Shown here: positions 27,631 to 36,403 of the stretch, one piece after another
How positions within the stretch are numbered: position 1 is the stretch's first letter
How the letters are laid out: each line of letters starts with the position of its first letter
DNA from: Aureibacter tunicatorum
GTDB lineage: Bacteria > Bacteroidota > Bacteroidia > Cytophagales > Cyclobacteriaceae
DNA: 64,000 bases
Assembly: GCF_036492635.1 (NCBI RefSeq)
Contig: NZ_AP025305.1
Span: 1,488,001-1,552,000 of the forward strand
Direction: 5' to 3'
Translations under genes and position numbers: made by a program
Notes under the pieces: model-generated
Databases searched by the model: none
Told to the model about the DNA's origin: nothing
The model's input: the letters and a program-made list of their open reading frames with translations, nothing else

Positions 27631-27773
27631 AGCAGTAATATTATTTTATCAAAATAAAGAGTATTTCGCAACAAAAGCAAAACTCTAGCGTAAATATGTT
27701 TAAAGTTACATATATATATATTATCATTTGTAAATTTATTTAATAAGTTTGTAATAACAAAATCATCGAGCAC

Positions 27774-28088
27774 ATGAGTGAGATAAAAATATTGACAAGA
27801 GAGAATTTTGAAGAAACGTTGAAATCTGAAGCGTCCTTGGTTATAGATTTTTGGGCGCCATGGTGCGGTCCCTGCCAGATGATGAGTCCAGTATTGGATG
27901 AAGCTTCTCAAGAGTTGGAAGGCAATGGATTGATTGCGAAGTTGAATGTTGATGACTACCCTGACATAGCGAGTATGTTCAAAATAAGAAGCATACCGAC
28001 ATTGGTTTATTTGAAAGGGGGGAAAGTAGTAGATCAAACAATAGGGCTTGTTGGCAAGGAAGAATTGCTTTCAAAACTTAAGAATTGA
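27774..28088 (+). CDS. trxA: thioredoxin
   Basis: 104 residues, the standard thioredoxin length, with the active site WAPWCGPCQMM and the cis-proline segment RSIPTLVYLKGG. A cytoplasmic dithiol reductant. It is transcribed divergently from the rhodanese-thioredoxin lipoprotein. A TAAGTTTG at 27744-27751 resembles the Bacteroidetes -7 element, but no clear -33 element is spaced from it. Confidence 0.93.
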   Translation: MSEIKILTRENFEETLKSEASLVIDFWAPWCGPCQMMSPVLDEASQELEGNGLIAKLNVDDYPDIASMFKIRSIPTLVYLKGGKVVDQTIGLVGKEELLSKLKN

Positions 28089-28142
28089 TACTATAATTAT
28101 TAATATTTTAATAAAAGAGAAAAACATGAATTAATAATTTTT

Positions 28143-28150
28143 TATATTTG
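28143..28150 (+). promoter_or_regulatory. possible -7 element for the arsR gene
   Basis: TATATTTG matches the Bacteroidetes TAnnTTTG -7 consensus. It lies about 57 bases upstream of the ArsR start. No TTG is seen at the -33 position, so this is weak. Confidence 0.3.
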
Positions 28151-28206
28151 CCGGCTAAGGTGTTGGAAGAAGCGGGATAATTAGTTTAAATCAAAGAAGG
28201 AAACCT

Positions 28207-28491
28207 ATGATAAGCGAAATACAGTCAGAAAATTTGGAAAGAGCAGCGAATATGCTGAAGTCGATAGCGCATCCAATACGATTGTCAGTAGTTTGGCTTT
28301 TGAAAGAAGGCAATGAAATGACCGTAACGCAATTGCATGAAGAATTAGGAATCGATCAAGGATTGACTTCGCACTATTTGAGTAAAATGAAAGAGCAAGG
28401 CGTGTTGGGAAGCCGAAGAGAGGGTAAAAACAATATGTATTTTATAAAAAAGAAAGAGATTTTGAATGTGTTCAAGTGCATGAAAATCTAA
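28207..28491 (+). CDS. ArsR-family winged-helix repressor
   Basis: 94 residues with the ArsR fold: KSIAHPIRLSVVWLL, TVTQLHEELGIDQGLTSHYLSKM (recognition helix) and the wing GSRREGKNNMYF. Only one cysteine is present (near the C-terminus), so it lacks both the paired cysteines of sulfide sensors such as BigR/SqrR and the CVC-type metal site of ArsR. The ligand is therefore open. It stands directly upstream of a TolC-adaptor-RND-rhodanese operon and probably represses it and itself. A terminator follows, so readthrough or a separate promoter must drive the efflux genes. Confidence 0.88.
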   Translation: MISEIQSENLERAANMLKSIAHPIRLSVVWLLKEGNEMTVTQLHEELGIDQGLTSHYLSKMKEQGVLGSRREGKNNMYFIKKKEILNVFKCMKI

Positions 28492-28499
28492 AAATTCCA

Positions 28500-28525
28500 A
28501 GGCTTTGTTTTAAGCCTGTTTTTTT
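28500..28525 (+). terminator. rho-independent terminator after the ArsR gene
   Basis: AGGCTT and AAGCCT (28500-28505, 28512-28517) pair around a 6-base loop, followed by G and seven T residues. It is 9 bases past the stop codon. Confidence 0.8.
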
Positions 28526-28530
28526 AATTC

Positions 28531-28540
28531 AACATATGTT
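28531..28540. promoter_or_regulatory. candidate ArsR operator
   Basis: Perfect palindrome AACATATGTT in the 78-base gap between the ArsR terminator and the TolC start. ArsR-family operators are often AT-rich palindromes overlapping the promoter. A second, looser GCATATATAGATAT follows. The assignment rests on position and symmetry only. Confidence 0.35.
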
Positions 28541-28569
28541 AAAATGTGCATATATAGATATTTAAATAA

Positions 28570-29877
28570 ATGAAAAAACCGAGAAATTTTATCTGGATAG
28601 CGGCTTTGGTTTTGTTGCCCATAATGGGCAAGGGGCAGAGTCTGGAGCTATCTCTGGAGGAAGCTATGAATATGGCTTGCAAACAGAATGCCACATTGAA
28701 GGTGAAGCAGGCAGAGTTTTGGGAAGCTCGTTCGAGAGCTAGGCAAAGCTTAGCGGCTTTTTTGCCTCAAGTGGAGGCGTCAGCCATGATGACGAGAACG
28801 AATGATCCTTTGAACGTCTTTGGCCAAAAACTGAAACAAGGGGTTGTAACGCAAAATGATTTCATTCCTGCTGACCTTAATAATCCGGATGGATTCAGCA
28901 ATTTCAATACAAGGGTTGATATTCGACAGCCCATATTCAATCTGGATGGAATTATTGGCAGAGGCGCCGCTGAAGATGCCAGAGATGCCAAAAAGTGGGA
29001 GTTGGAGCGAACGAAGGAATATGTGTTGATGGAGGTCAAGAAGCAGTATTTTGCGATTTCTCTGGCTCAGCATAAGGTTGAAGTCCTTGAAGGCGCTTTG
29101 AAAACAGCTCAGGCGAACCTTCAGCTAGTGGAGGATCTAAAGGAACAAGGCTATGCGAAAGAGGCTGATCGTTTGGAAGTGAGTGTGTATGTGGCTGATT
29201 TGGAAGGCAAGTTATTGCAATCTGAAAGCGATTTGTTGACAGCGGAAGATTATCTGGTAGTATTGCTGAACGAACCCAAAGGCACTTCGATAAAAACAAC
29301 GGAAAGCTTGGAGGACGTTCAGACACTATTTGAGGAATATGACCAACTTTCTGATCAAAGAGCGGATATCAAAGCGTTTTCATTGGGGCTTGATGCGTCG
29401 AAAAAGATGTACAAATCTTCAACATTCGCATTTGTGCCAAGAGTTAATGCCTTTGGTGCCTTGGAGCAAAATGGGAGACAGTTTTTTGGAGATAGCAAGA
29501 ACAATTATTTTGTGGGATTGCAATTAAGCTGGACCTTGTTCAATGGCTTTAAGTCTTTGGGCAAAGCTCAGGAGGCGAAAGCAACTTGGTTGAAAACACA
29601 ATATCAGTTTGATGAATACAAACGTCAAAATGAACTGGAGTTAAGCAAAGCTGTTCGGGAAGCGAAAGTGTATGAAAAACGAGTTCAGTTGGCTTCGCTG
29701 GCAAAAGAACAAGCCGAGGAAAGCTATAGAATGCGAAAAGACCGCTATGAAGAAGGTCTTGAAAAAACTACGGATTTGTTGCTGGCGCAATCATTATCAG
29801 CGCAAAAACAATTAGAATATCTTCATGCGCTGTATGGTTATAAAGTGCAGCTGTTTTATCTCGAATTCCAACAATAA
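28570..29877 (+). CDS. TolC-family outer-membrane efflux protein
   Basis: 435 residues with signal peptide (ending GKGQS) and the two long helical-hairpin repeats of the OEP family. The SLEEAMNMACKQNATLKVKQAEFWEARSRA-type start is the usual TolC opening (LSLEEAL...N..L). It forms the outer-membrane channel for the adaptor and RND pump encoded next. The adaptor gene begins 13 bases after it ends. Confidence 0.93.
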   Translation: MKKPRNFIWIAALVLLPIMGKGQSLELSLEEAMNMACKQNATLKVKQAEFWEARSRARQSLAAFLPQVEASAMMTRTNDPLNVFGQKLKQGVVTQNDFIPADLNNPDGFSNFNTRVDIRQPIFNLDGIIGRGAAEDARDAKKWELERTKEYVLMEVKKQYFAISLAQHKVEVLEGALKTAQANLQLVEDLKEQGYAKEADRLEVSVYVADLEGKLLQSESDLLTAEDYLVVLLNEPKGTSIKTTESLEDVQTLFEEYDQLSDQRADIKAFSLGLDASKKMYKSSTFAFVPRVNAFGALEQNGRQFFGDSKNNYFVGLQLSWTLFNGFKSLGKAQEAKATWLKTQYQFDEYKRQNELELSKAVREAKVYEKRVQLASLAKEQAEESYRMRKDRYEEGLEKTTDLLLAQSLSAQKQLEYLHALYGYKVQLFYLEFQQ

Positions 29878-29890
29878 AAGAATCAAATTC

Positions 29891-30958
29891 ATGAAAATAA
29901 ATACAATATTAATAGCCTTGAGCATTTCTGGATTGACTATGGCATGTGGTTCATCCAGTCAGGAAAAATCAGTTCAAAATATTCCTTCTGTGAAAGCAGA
30001 GGTGATAACATTATCTTCTGAATTAGTACCGGAACAAAGTAAATATTCTGCCAAAATAGAGAGCGGACAATCCATAAAGTTGAGCACAAAGCTTATGGGA
30101 CGCATCGTTAAAATGAATGTTGACGAAGGCGAGCTTGTGAAAAAAGGGCAATTGCTGGCAGTTATAGACAGTGAAGATTTGAATGCAAAAAAATCTCAGG
30201 CTCATGCAGCAATGAAACAAGCAAAAGCAGCTTTTGAGAATGCTTCCAAAGATTATGAGCGCTTTCAAAAGCTTTATGAGAAAAAAAGCGCTTCTGAAAA
30301 AGAGCTCGAAGATATGAAAACGAGATGGCTTGCTTCCAAAGCTCAGCTAGAAGCGGCCGAACAAATGGAATCTGAGGTTAATCAATACCTTAAATATTCC
30401 AGACTTAAAGCTCCTTATGATGGAATTGTAGCTAAAAAGTTCATGGATGCTGGCGATTTGGCTTCTCCGGGCATGCCGATACTTGCAATTTCCAGCGATC
30501 AAAATTTCGAAGCTTTGGCCAAGGTCTCTGAAAAGGATTTATCAAAGTTTCAGCAAGGCAATAATGTGTATGTTGAGATTCCATCTGTGAAAAAAGTCAT
30601 TGAAGGAAAGGTGAAGCATGTGAATTATTCCAATCAATATTCTGGGGCTCAATATCTGGTAACTGTTGACTTGAATGGCTCGGATAACAGTATTCTCAGA
30701 TCAGGAATGCAAGCATATGTGATGATGAATGACAAAGCTTCGCAAAAGTTGATGATTCCTGAGTCCGCGATAGTGAGAAAGGGACAAATGGAAGGAGTAT
30801 TCATTGTGAGTGAAAACAATAAGGCCCAATTGAGATGGTTGAGATTAGGACGAAAAAAAGGAGGCAAAGTAGAAGTGATTTCAGGTCTTAGGTCAGGCGA
30901 GAAAATCGTTGAAAGTCCATCGGTGAAAATCAAAGATGGAACTCCATTGTCATTTTAA
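29891..30958 (+). CDS. RND efflux periplasmic adaptor (MFP) lipoprotein
   Basis: 355 residues from the ATG at 29891, which starts a lipoprotein signal (lipobox LTMAC, cysteine 19); an upstream in-frame ATG lies inside the TolC gene. It has the order of HlyD/AcrA-type adaptors: a lipoyl half (GRIVKMNVDEGELVKKGQLL), a coiled-coil hairpin rich in Lys/Ala/Glu (about 95-165), the second lipoyl half (LKAPYDGIVAKKFMDAGDLA), then beta-barrel and membrane-proximal domains. It bridges the pump and the TolC channel. Confidence 0.93.
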   Translation: MKINTILIALSISGLTMACGSSSQEKSVQNIPSVKAEVITLSSELVPEQSKYSAKIESGQSIKLSTKLMGRIVKMNVDEGELVKKGQLLAVIDSEDLNAKKSQAHAAMKQAKAAFENASKDYERFQKLYEKKSASEKELEDMKTRWLASKAQLEAAEQMESEVNQYLKYSRLKAPYDGIVAKKFMDAGDLASPGMPILAISSDQNFEALAKVSEKDLSKFQQGNNVYVEIPSVKKVIEGKVKHVNYSNQYSGAQYLVTVDLNGSDNSILRSGMQAYVMMNDKASQKLMIPESAIVRKGQMEGVFIVSENNKAQLRWLRLGRKKGGKVEVISGLRSGEKIVESPSVKIKDGTPLSF

Positions 30959-30980
30959 TTTTTGAAGAATCTAAAAGCAT

Positions 30981-33900
30981 ATGAGTATGAAATCAGGATT
31001 TGCTGGGAAGCTGGCTCAGGCTTTGATGAATTCGAAGCTGACGCCATTGTTGATGATAGCCATTTTGGCAATTGGAACTTATGCGAGTTTTTTAACGCCA
31101 AGAGAAGAAGAGCCTCAAATCGATGTGCCTATTGCTGACATATTGTTGATGTATCCGGGTGCTTCTCCCAAGGAGATAGAGTCGAGAGTCGTCGAGCCTT
31201 TGGAAAAATACCTAAGCAATGTGTCTGGAGTGGAATATGTCTATTCGAACATAATGCCGGAGCAGGCCATGTTGGTGGTGAGATTTTATGTAGGAGATAA
31301 TGTGGAGTTGAGTTTTGTGAAAATGTACAACGAGCTCATGCGGAACATGGATAAGTTTCCCCAAGGCGTTAGTCTGCCATTGATTAAGCTAAGGACAATT
31401 GATGATGTTCCGATGATGAGCTTGACGCTTTGGAGTGACAATTATGATGACTTCATGCTTCGTCGCATGGCAGGTGAATTGGGTAGCGAAGTTAAAAAGA
31501 TTCCAGAGGTTTCAACATTGAACATTATAGGTGGAAGGACTCGTCAACTGAAGGTGATTCTTGATAGAGAGTCATTGGCTGGATATCATGTTGATCCGAT
31601 GATGGTGATGCAAGCTGTGCAGGGAGCCAACAATGAGATGAGCTCTGGCAAGTTCAATAAAAATGATCGGGAGTTTTTAGTTCAAACCGGTAATTTTATA
31701 CAGTCAAAAGAAGATCTGGAAAAATTAGTTGTGGGCGTCAATGGTTCTACACCTGTTTATCTGGGGCAAGTGGCTAATATCCAGGACGGACCTCAGGTGC
31801 CTGCCAACTATGTGCAATATGGGCATGGAGGAGCAAAAGCTTCGTCTGAGTACTATGGAAATCATCAGGCAGTAACGCTTTCCATAGCTAAAAGACAAGG
31901 AGCCGATGCGATGAAAATCGCTGATAAGATCATTGAGAAAGTAGATCGCCTTTCACCTGAATTGTTGCCAAGTGATGTGCATGTTGAAGTGACTAGAAAT
32001 TATGGAGAAACAGCTTCGCATAAGGTTTCGGAATTGCTTCTGCACTTAATTGGATCTATCATAGCAGTGACGATCATAGTAGCTTTTGCTATGGGGTGGC
32101 GTGGAGGATTGGTGGTGTTCCTTTCTGTGCCGGTAACCTTTGCCTTGACATTATTGACTTATTATTTGTTGGGTTACACACTTAATAGGATCACATTATT
32201 TGCTTTGGTGTTTGTGACAGGGATAGTGGTGGATGATTCTATTATTATCGCTGAGAATATGCACAGGCATTTTAAAATGAAGAAATTGCCCAAGTGGCAG
32301 GCGGCAATCGCTTCGATCAATGAAGTTGGGAATCCTACGATATTGGCGACCTTTACTGTGATTGCTTCTGTGCTTCCGATGGTATTTGTATCTGGGCTTA
32401 TGGGACCTTATATGAGTCCAATGCCGATTGGAGCCTCATTCGCGATGCTGTTCTCTTTATTGGTAGCATTGATGGTAACGCCTTATTTAGCATACAGATT
32501 GATCAAATTCGAAGATGATCAAAAAGAGAATGGTTTTGTTCTTGAAGATTCAATGATCTATAAATTTTATTACAAAGTAATGAATCCAATGGTTGAAAGC
32601 CCAGCCAAGCGATGGGGATTCATTGGATTTACAACTTTGCTATTGTTGGGGTCTATGTCTTTGTTTTATTTCAAAATGGTAACTGTGAAAATGCTTCCTT
32701 TTGATAATAAAAATGAATTTCAGGTAATTATTGATATGCCGGAAGGAACGACTTTGGAAAGAACAAACGCAGCGACAAATGCCATAACAGAATACTTGCA
32801 AACAGAAAAAATGGTGGCTGATTACCAAACATACGTTGGCACTGCGGCACCAATTAATTTTAACGGTTTGGTAAGGCATTACGACTTTCGTGGCGGATCA
32901 AATGTAGCTGATATTCAAGTCAACCTAATTGACAAAAGCCTTAGAAGCGAGCAAAGTCATGATGTCGCGAAATTAATGAGACCGAAGATTCAAGAAATAG
33001 GCAAGAAGTTCGGAGCCAATGTGAAAGTGGTGGAAGTTCCTCCGGGTCCTCCGGTTGTTTCTACTTTAGTGGCGGAGATTTATGGACCGGATGAAAAAGA
33101 GCAGATTAATATTGCCAAGCAAGTCAAAGAGATTTTGGAGACTACCGATGGCATTGTCGATGTGGATTGGATGGTAGAAGATGATCAGAAGAAATACAAG
33201 TTTGTCGTTGACAAGCAAAAAGCCGCTGAAAAAGGAATTAATACTGCACAGGTGGTTCAGACGATGAACCTGGCTTTGAATGGAATGAATGCGGGACGAA
33301 TCTACGAAGAGCAGGAGAAAGAAGGCGTGAATATTTTCCTTCAGCTTAAAGAAACAGATCGTTCAGATGTGGAGGATTTGGGTAGATTGAAATTGATGTC
33401 TTCCCAAGGGCAGATGGTTCCTGTATCTGATATTGCTAAAATAGAAGAACAGATTCAGCATAAAAGCATTTACCGAAAAAATCAAAAAAGAGTGGTGTAT
33501 GTGATGGCTGATGTCGCTGGAGCGAAAGAAAGTCCTGTATATGCGATCATGGATATCAAAAGCCGTATCGCTGACATTAAGCTAAAGGATGGTTATACCT
33601 TGGAAGAACATTTTACTGGACAGCCGGAATATGAAGATCAGTTTGGCTTGGCTTGGGATGGAGAATGGTTTATCACTTATGAAGTTTTTAGGGACTTAGG
33701 AACCGCTTTTGCTGTGGTGTTGGTGATCATATATATGTTGATTATCGGATGGTTCCAAGATTTTAAAGTGCCGTTGGTGATGATGGTTGCTATTCCGCTT
33801 TCGATGGTTGGAATATTGATTGGACATTGGCTGATGGGAGCATTCTTTACAGCAACCTCGATGATCGGTATGATTGCGTTGGCAGGGATTATGGTAAGGA

Positions 33901-34169
33901 ACTCAGTTTTATTGATTGACTTTATTAACCTGAGACTTGAAGAAGGTGCGAACTTAAAACAAGCGGTTATAGAAGCTGGAGCTGTGCGTACTACGCCGAT
34001 TTTATTGACGGCGGGTACAGTGGTGATTGGAGCTTTTGTGATATTGTTTGACCCGATTTTTCAAGGCTTGGCAATTTCTCTAATGGGAGGTTCCATTGCG
34101 TCTACAGTGCTTACTTTGTTGATCGTGCCATTGGTATATTATATGACTGAGAAGTCGAAAAGAAAATAA
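30981..34169 (+). CDS. RND efflux transporter, inner-membrane permease (AcrB/HAE1 type)
   Basis: 1,062 residues, normal for this class, with two repeats of one plus five membrane helices and large periplasmic loops. The N-terminus (LTPREEEPQIDVP and YPGASPKEIE) and the proton-relay helix GIVVDDSIIIAEN with paired aspartates are clear, as is the second-half GIMVRNSVLLIDF. It pumps substrates to the TolC channel using the proton gradient. The substrate is not evident. The rhodanese and DUF2892 genes immediately downstream suggest a sulfur- or thiol-linked substrate or inducer rather than classic antibiotics. Confidence 0.94.
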   Translation: MSMKSGFAGKLAQALMNSKLTPLLMIAILAIGTYASFLTPREEEPQIDVPIADILLMYPGASPKEIESRVVEPLEKYLSNVSGVEYVYSNIMPEQAMLVVRFYVGDNVELSFVKMYNELMRNMDKFPQGVSLPLIKLRTIDDVPMMSLTLWSDNYDDFMLRRMAGELGSEVKKIPEVSTLNIIGGRTRQLKVILDRESLAGYHVDPMMVMQAVQGANNEMSSGKFNKNDREFLVQTGNFIQSKEDLEKLVVGVNGSTPVYLGQVANIQDGPQVPANYVQYGHGGAKASSEYYGNHQAVTLSIAKRQGADAMKIADKIIEKVDRLSPELLPSDVHVEVTRNYGETASHKVSELLLHLIGSIIAVTIIVAFAMGWRGGLVVFLSVPVTFALTLLTYYLLGYTLNRITLFALVFVTGIVVDDSIIIAENMHRHFKMKKLPKWQAAIASINEVGNPTILATFTVIASVLPMVFVSGLMGPYMSPMPIGASFAMLFSLLVALMVTPYLAYRLIKFEDDQKENGFVLEDSMIYKFYYKVMNPMVESPAKRWGFIGFTTLLLLGSMSLFYFKMVTVKMLPFDNKNEFQVIIDMPEGTTLERTNAATNAITEYLQTEKMVADYQTYVGTAAPINFNGLVRHYDFRGGSNVADIQVNLIDKSLRSEQSHDVAKLMRPKIQEIGKKFGANVKVVEVPPGPPVVSTLVAEIYGPDEKEQINIAKQVKEILETTDGIVDVDWMVEDDQKKYKFVVDKQKAAEKGINTAQVVQTMNLALNGMNAGRIYEEQEKEGVNIFLQLKETDRSDVEDLGRLKLMSSQGQMVPVSDIAKIEEQIQHKSIYRKNQKRVVYVMADVAGAKESPVYAIMDIKSRIADIKLKDGYTLEEHFTGQPEYEDQFGLAWDGEWFITYEVFRDLGTAFAVVLVIIYMLIIGWFQDFKVPLVMMVAIPLSMVGILIGHWLMGAFFTATSMIGMIALAGIMVRNSVLLIDFINLRLEEGANLKQAVIEAGAVRTTPILLTAGTVVIGAFVILFDPIFQGLAISLMGGSIASTVLTLLIVPLVYYMTEKSKRK

Positions 34170-34197
34170 TTTTTTGAAACGTAAACGAACGAAAATT

Positions 34198-34503
34198 ATG
34201 AAATTAGTAATCATACTTGGTGTTGTAAATCATCAGAAGAGTATTCGAAAAATGCTGATGAATATGGGACTTGCAATCTTTTCCGAAATTGATGTGAAAG
34301 GTTTTAAATCCACAGTTTTAGCTAAGCTTGAAGATAATTGGTTTGGCCATGGCGAAAACGAGGTGAATTCAACGGTAAACTTTAGTTTTGTGTCTGATAG
34401 TGAGACTGATAGGATTGTTCAGGCCGTAAAGGATTTTAATGGAAACAATAATACTTCAACTCCGATAAAATATTTTGAGTTGAATGTAGGTCGATATGTT
34501 TGA
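34198..34503 (+). CDS. small P-II-like (DUF3240-like) protein
   Basis: 101 residues from the ATG at 34198, 28 bases after the pump gene. The alternating strand-helix plan (KLVIILGVVNHQKSIRKMLMNMGL ... SFVSDSETDRIVQAVKDFN) resembles the ferredoxin-like P-II/DUF3240 fold, small regulators often encoded next to RND metal-efflux pumps. It lacks the T-loop tyrosine of true GlnB. It may modulate the pump; this is inferred from fold and position. Confidence 0.5.
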   Translation: MKLVIILGVVNHQKSIRKMLMNMGLAIFSEIDVKGFKSTVLAKLEDNWFGHGENEVNSTVNFSFVSDSETDRIVQAVKDFNGNNNTSTPIKYFELNVGRYV

Positions 34504-34525
34504 AGTAATTAATTGATATAAAGAT

Positions 34526-34828
34526 ATGTTAGATTTTCTAAAAAAAATGATCATGGGTAATACAGTGGATTGCAAGCAAATAGTAGCAGAAAAAGGCGCG
34601 ATTGTCATAGATGTAAGAAGTCCTGAAGAGTTCAAGGCAGGACATGTGGAAGGATCGAAAAATATTCCCTTGGGAGAGATCAGCACAAAAGCTGCTATGA
34701 TCAAATCTTGGGACAAGCCGGTTGTTCTTTGTTGTTTGTCTGGCGGTAGAGCAGGGCAGGCCAAGCAAGTATTGGAGTCTGAAGGCGTGGAGGTATACAA
34801 CGCTGGAGGATGGAAAAATTTGTGTTAA
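34526..34828 (+). CDS. single-domain rhodanese
   Basis: 100 residues. IDVRSPEEFKAGHVEGSKNIPLGEI and the active-site loop CLSGGRAGQA mark a single-domain cytoplasmic rhodanese (PspE/GlpE-like). It transfers sulfane sulfur from thiosulfate or persulfides to thiols or cyanide. The catalytic cysteine is preceded by another cysteine (Cys-Cys-Leu-Ser). Its TAA stop overlaps the ATG of the DUF2892 gene, so the two are coupled, a combination like the two halves of E. coli YgaP. Confidence 0.9.
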   Translation: MLDFLKKMIMGNTVDCKQIVAEKGAIVIDVRSPEEFKAGHVEGSKNIPLGEISTKAAMIKSWDKPVVLCCLSGGRAGQAKQVLESEGVEVYNAGGWKNLC

Positions 34829-35010
34829 TGATCAGAGCCAAACTCGCATCTTGGAATTGGATGCGAGCTTTGCGTTTAATCATAGGCGTAAGCTTTATCG
34901 GCGAAGCTTTTCGGGACTCAGGGCAATGGGCTTTTGGAGTACTGGGAGCATTGCTTCTGTGGCAAGCCCTCGCGAATAAAGGATGCGAAGGTGGATCGTG
35001 CAACAGTTAA
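34828..35010 (+). CDS. DUF2892-like small membrane protein
   Basis: 60 residues from the ATG at 34828, which overlaps the rhodanese stop (TAATG); an in-frame ATG at 34810 is less likely. Two short hydrophobic stretches (LRLIIGVSFIGEAF and WAFGVLGALLLWQALA) and a C-terminal CEGGSC pair fit the DUF2892 pattern. Together with the rhodanese it resembles a split YgaP, a membrane-bound sulfurtransferase. The C-terminal cysteines could accept sulfur. Confidence 0.65.
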   Translation: MIRAKLASWNWMRALRLIIGVSFIGEAFRDSGQWAFGVLGALLLWQALANKGCEGGSCNS

Positions 35011-35217
35011 TTATATAGAGTGATTGAAAAGTATCGGCGATAAAGTCGGTGCTTTTTAGTTCACTATTCTTCTTATTTTTTAATAATCATTCCTTTTATA
35101 AATCAGTTTAAAATCGCGGTAATTTATCGCGACTGGAATCGTATTGCCTATATTTTTTGATGGAAGGGGGAGAATCTAACACAGTTGAAAAAAATTATAA
35201 TCTTAAACCGAATCGAT

Positions 35218-35403
35218 ATGTTGGAAAGAATCATTAGAGCAGTAGCAGGTGCATTTGTGTTATTGAGTTTGGTCTTGTCGCAAGTGCATGACCCTATGTG
35301 GTTGTATTTTACGGCTTTTGTCGGATTGAATTTATTTCAATCATCCATTACGAAGTTTTGCCCTTTGGAATGGGGGTTGAAAAAGTTTGTGTTTAACAAG
35401 TAG
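35218..35403 (+). CDS. DUF2892 membrane protein
   Basis: 61 residues from the ATG at 35218; an in-frame TTG at 35185 could add 11 more. LERIIRAVAGAFVLLSL and GLNLFQSSITKFCPLEWGLKKF match the DUF2892 consensus, with its single cysteine in the FCPL motif. It lies 207 bases after the rhodanese pair and may have its own promoter. It is probably part of the same sulfur-handling group. Confidence 0.75.
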   Translation: MLERIIRAVAGAFVLLSLVLSQVHDPMWLYFTAFVGLNLFQSSITKFCPLEWGLKKFVFNK

Positions 35404-35420
35404 AACAAAGGCATATTGGT

Positions 35421-35452
35421 CAGAGTAGAGCAAGCTATTATGAACTACTCTG
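35421..35452. terminator. 8-bp hairpin between convergent units
   Basis: CAGAGTAG (35421-35428) pairs exactly with CTACTCTG (35445-35452) around a 16-base loop, between the DUF2892 gene and the convergent SRPBCC pseudogene, whose stop it overlaps. A weak terminator. Confidence 0.45.
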
Positions 35453-35897
35453 ATTCGATATTTGACTTAAGGTCTAATAATCGTTTTCTTACATTTGATT
35501 GAAGATTGTTTTTTATCAAATTTTTGAAAAGACAAAATGGGAAACGAAGCTGGAAAGAGTATGTGAAAGTTACTTGCGTTTGCAGCGATTCTATCATTTT
35601 AAAATTCCACGAACCGGCAAAGGCTTGAAACATGTAAGGGCCTTTTGTCATTTTCACGGCTGTGACTTTGGGTCTGTTGTAGGTGACATATTCTGTTGTC
35701 AGTCCGACTCCATTTTTTGCCACGCATAAGGACTTTACTCCTTTGGCTGCTTGTTGTGCTCCTTAGATCAAATCGGCTTTGACAAGAAACGTATCCCATT
35801 CCAATCGATTTTTGTAATCTTGAGTATAATCAAATATTACCTCTTGCGACTGATGGATAAGAATTGATTCCGAGAACTTCAATGGTGACTTATTCAT
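35445..35897 (-). pseudogene. SRPBCC-family gene interrupted by one nonsense codon
   Basis: Starting at the ATG at 35897, a frame of 151 codons runs to TAG at 35445 with a single internal TAA at 35763-35765 (codon 45). Both sides read as one SRPBCC/polyketide-cyclase-like protein: FDYTQDYKNRLEWDTFL before the stop, then VTYNRPKVTAVKMTKGPY and FAGSWNFKMI after it. The start overlaps the stop of the upstream SRPBCC gene (ATGA at 35894-35897), so the pair was built as a coupled operon. No frameshift is present, which points to a recent point mutation or a base error in the assembly. Confidence 0.75.
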
Positions 35898-36403
35898 TCA
35901 CAATTTTCTTTGATTGAGGTAAGCAAATATCTTTGAAAAATTTTTAAAATTATAAGCACAGGGGTATTAAGTAAAAAGTAAATTCTTCGGTCCAGACTAT
36001 AGCTAGTTGTTAATTCAAGTGTAATTGATTCTCCTGTTTTGCTTAACACATAATTGCCACTCAGAATTCGGAATACCCCGTCAGCAATGTCAAAAACATG
36101 CCCAACGATAAAGCCTTTTTCGGGGTTGAAGTCAAATGAGTATTTTGTGTTTGGAGACCATGTGGTTATTTCTTGAAGAAATCTTTTACCGCTGTCAAAA
36201 TATGCAATTCTTTTTCCTCCCATTTCTCTGGTTATTATTTCAGCCTTGAGAGGCTTTGGGATACCCAGTATTTTAAAAATTATTGGGTCCGAAAATTGTT
36301 CAATTTGAACGTTAGTAATATTATCCCATATCGTATTTCCGTCTGCTTTTATTGAAATGGAGGATGTGTAACTTAGGGTTTTATGTACTTGTATTTTTTT
36401 CAA
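35894..36403 (-). CDS. SRPBCC-like protein
   Basis: 169 residues. The pattern SISIKADGNTIWDNITNVQIEQFSDP is the typical opening strand and helix of SRPBCC/START-like lipid- or polyketide-binding folds. It continues with a run of beta strands and ends with a long amphipathic/hydrophobic helix (FLLNTPVLIILKIFQRYLL). The ligand is unknown. It is translationally coupled to the broken SRPBCC gene downstream. Confidence 0.6.
   Translation of the reverse strand: MKKIQVHKTLSYTSSISIKADGNTIWDNITNVQIEQFSDPIIFKILGIPKPLKAEIITREMGGKRIAYFDSGKRFLQEITTWSPNTKYSFDFNPEKGFIVGHVFDIADGVFRILSGNYVLSKTGESITLELTTSYSLDRRIYFLLNTPVLIILKIFQRYLLTSIKENCE

Noticed and set aside
27744-27751. Promoter call for trxA
   Set aside because: TAAGTTTG fits the -7 consensus, but the nearest TTTG is only 13 bases away, so it was mentioned only as a weak sign.
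27627-28037. 136-codon open frame antisense to thioredoxin
   Set aside because: It lies opposite a clear trxA gene, and its composition (Cys, Tyr, His, Arg rich) is that of a shadow frame.
35599-35799. 66-codon minus-strand frame near the SRPBCC pseudogene
   Set aside because: It is a shifted frame over the same sequence; the in-frame reading with one stop codon gives a convincing SRPBCC protein instead.
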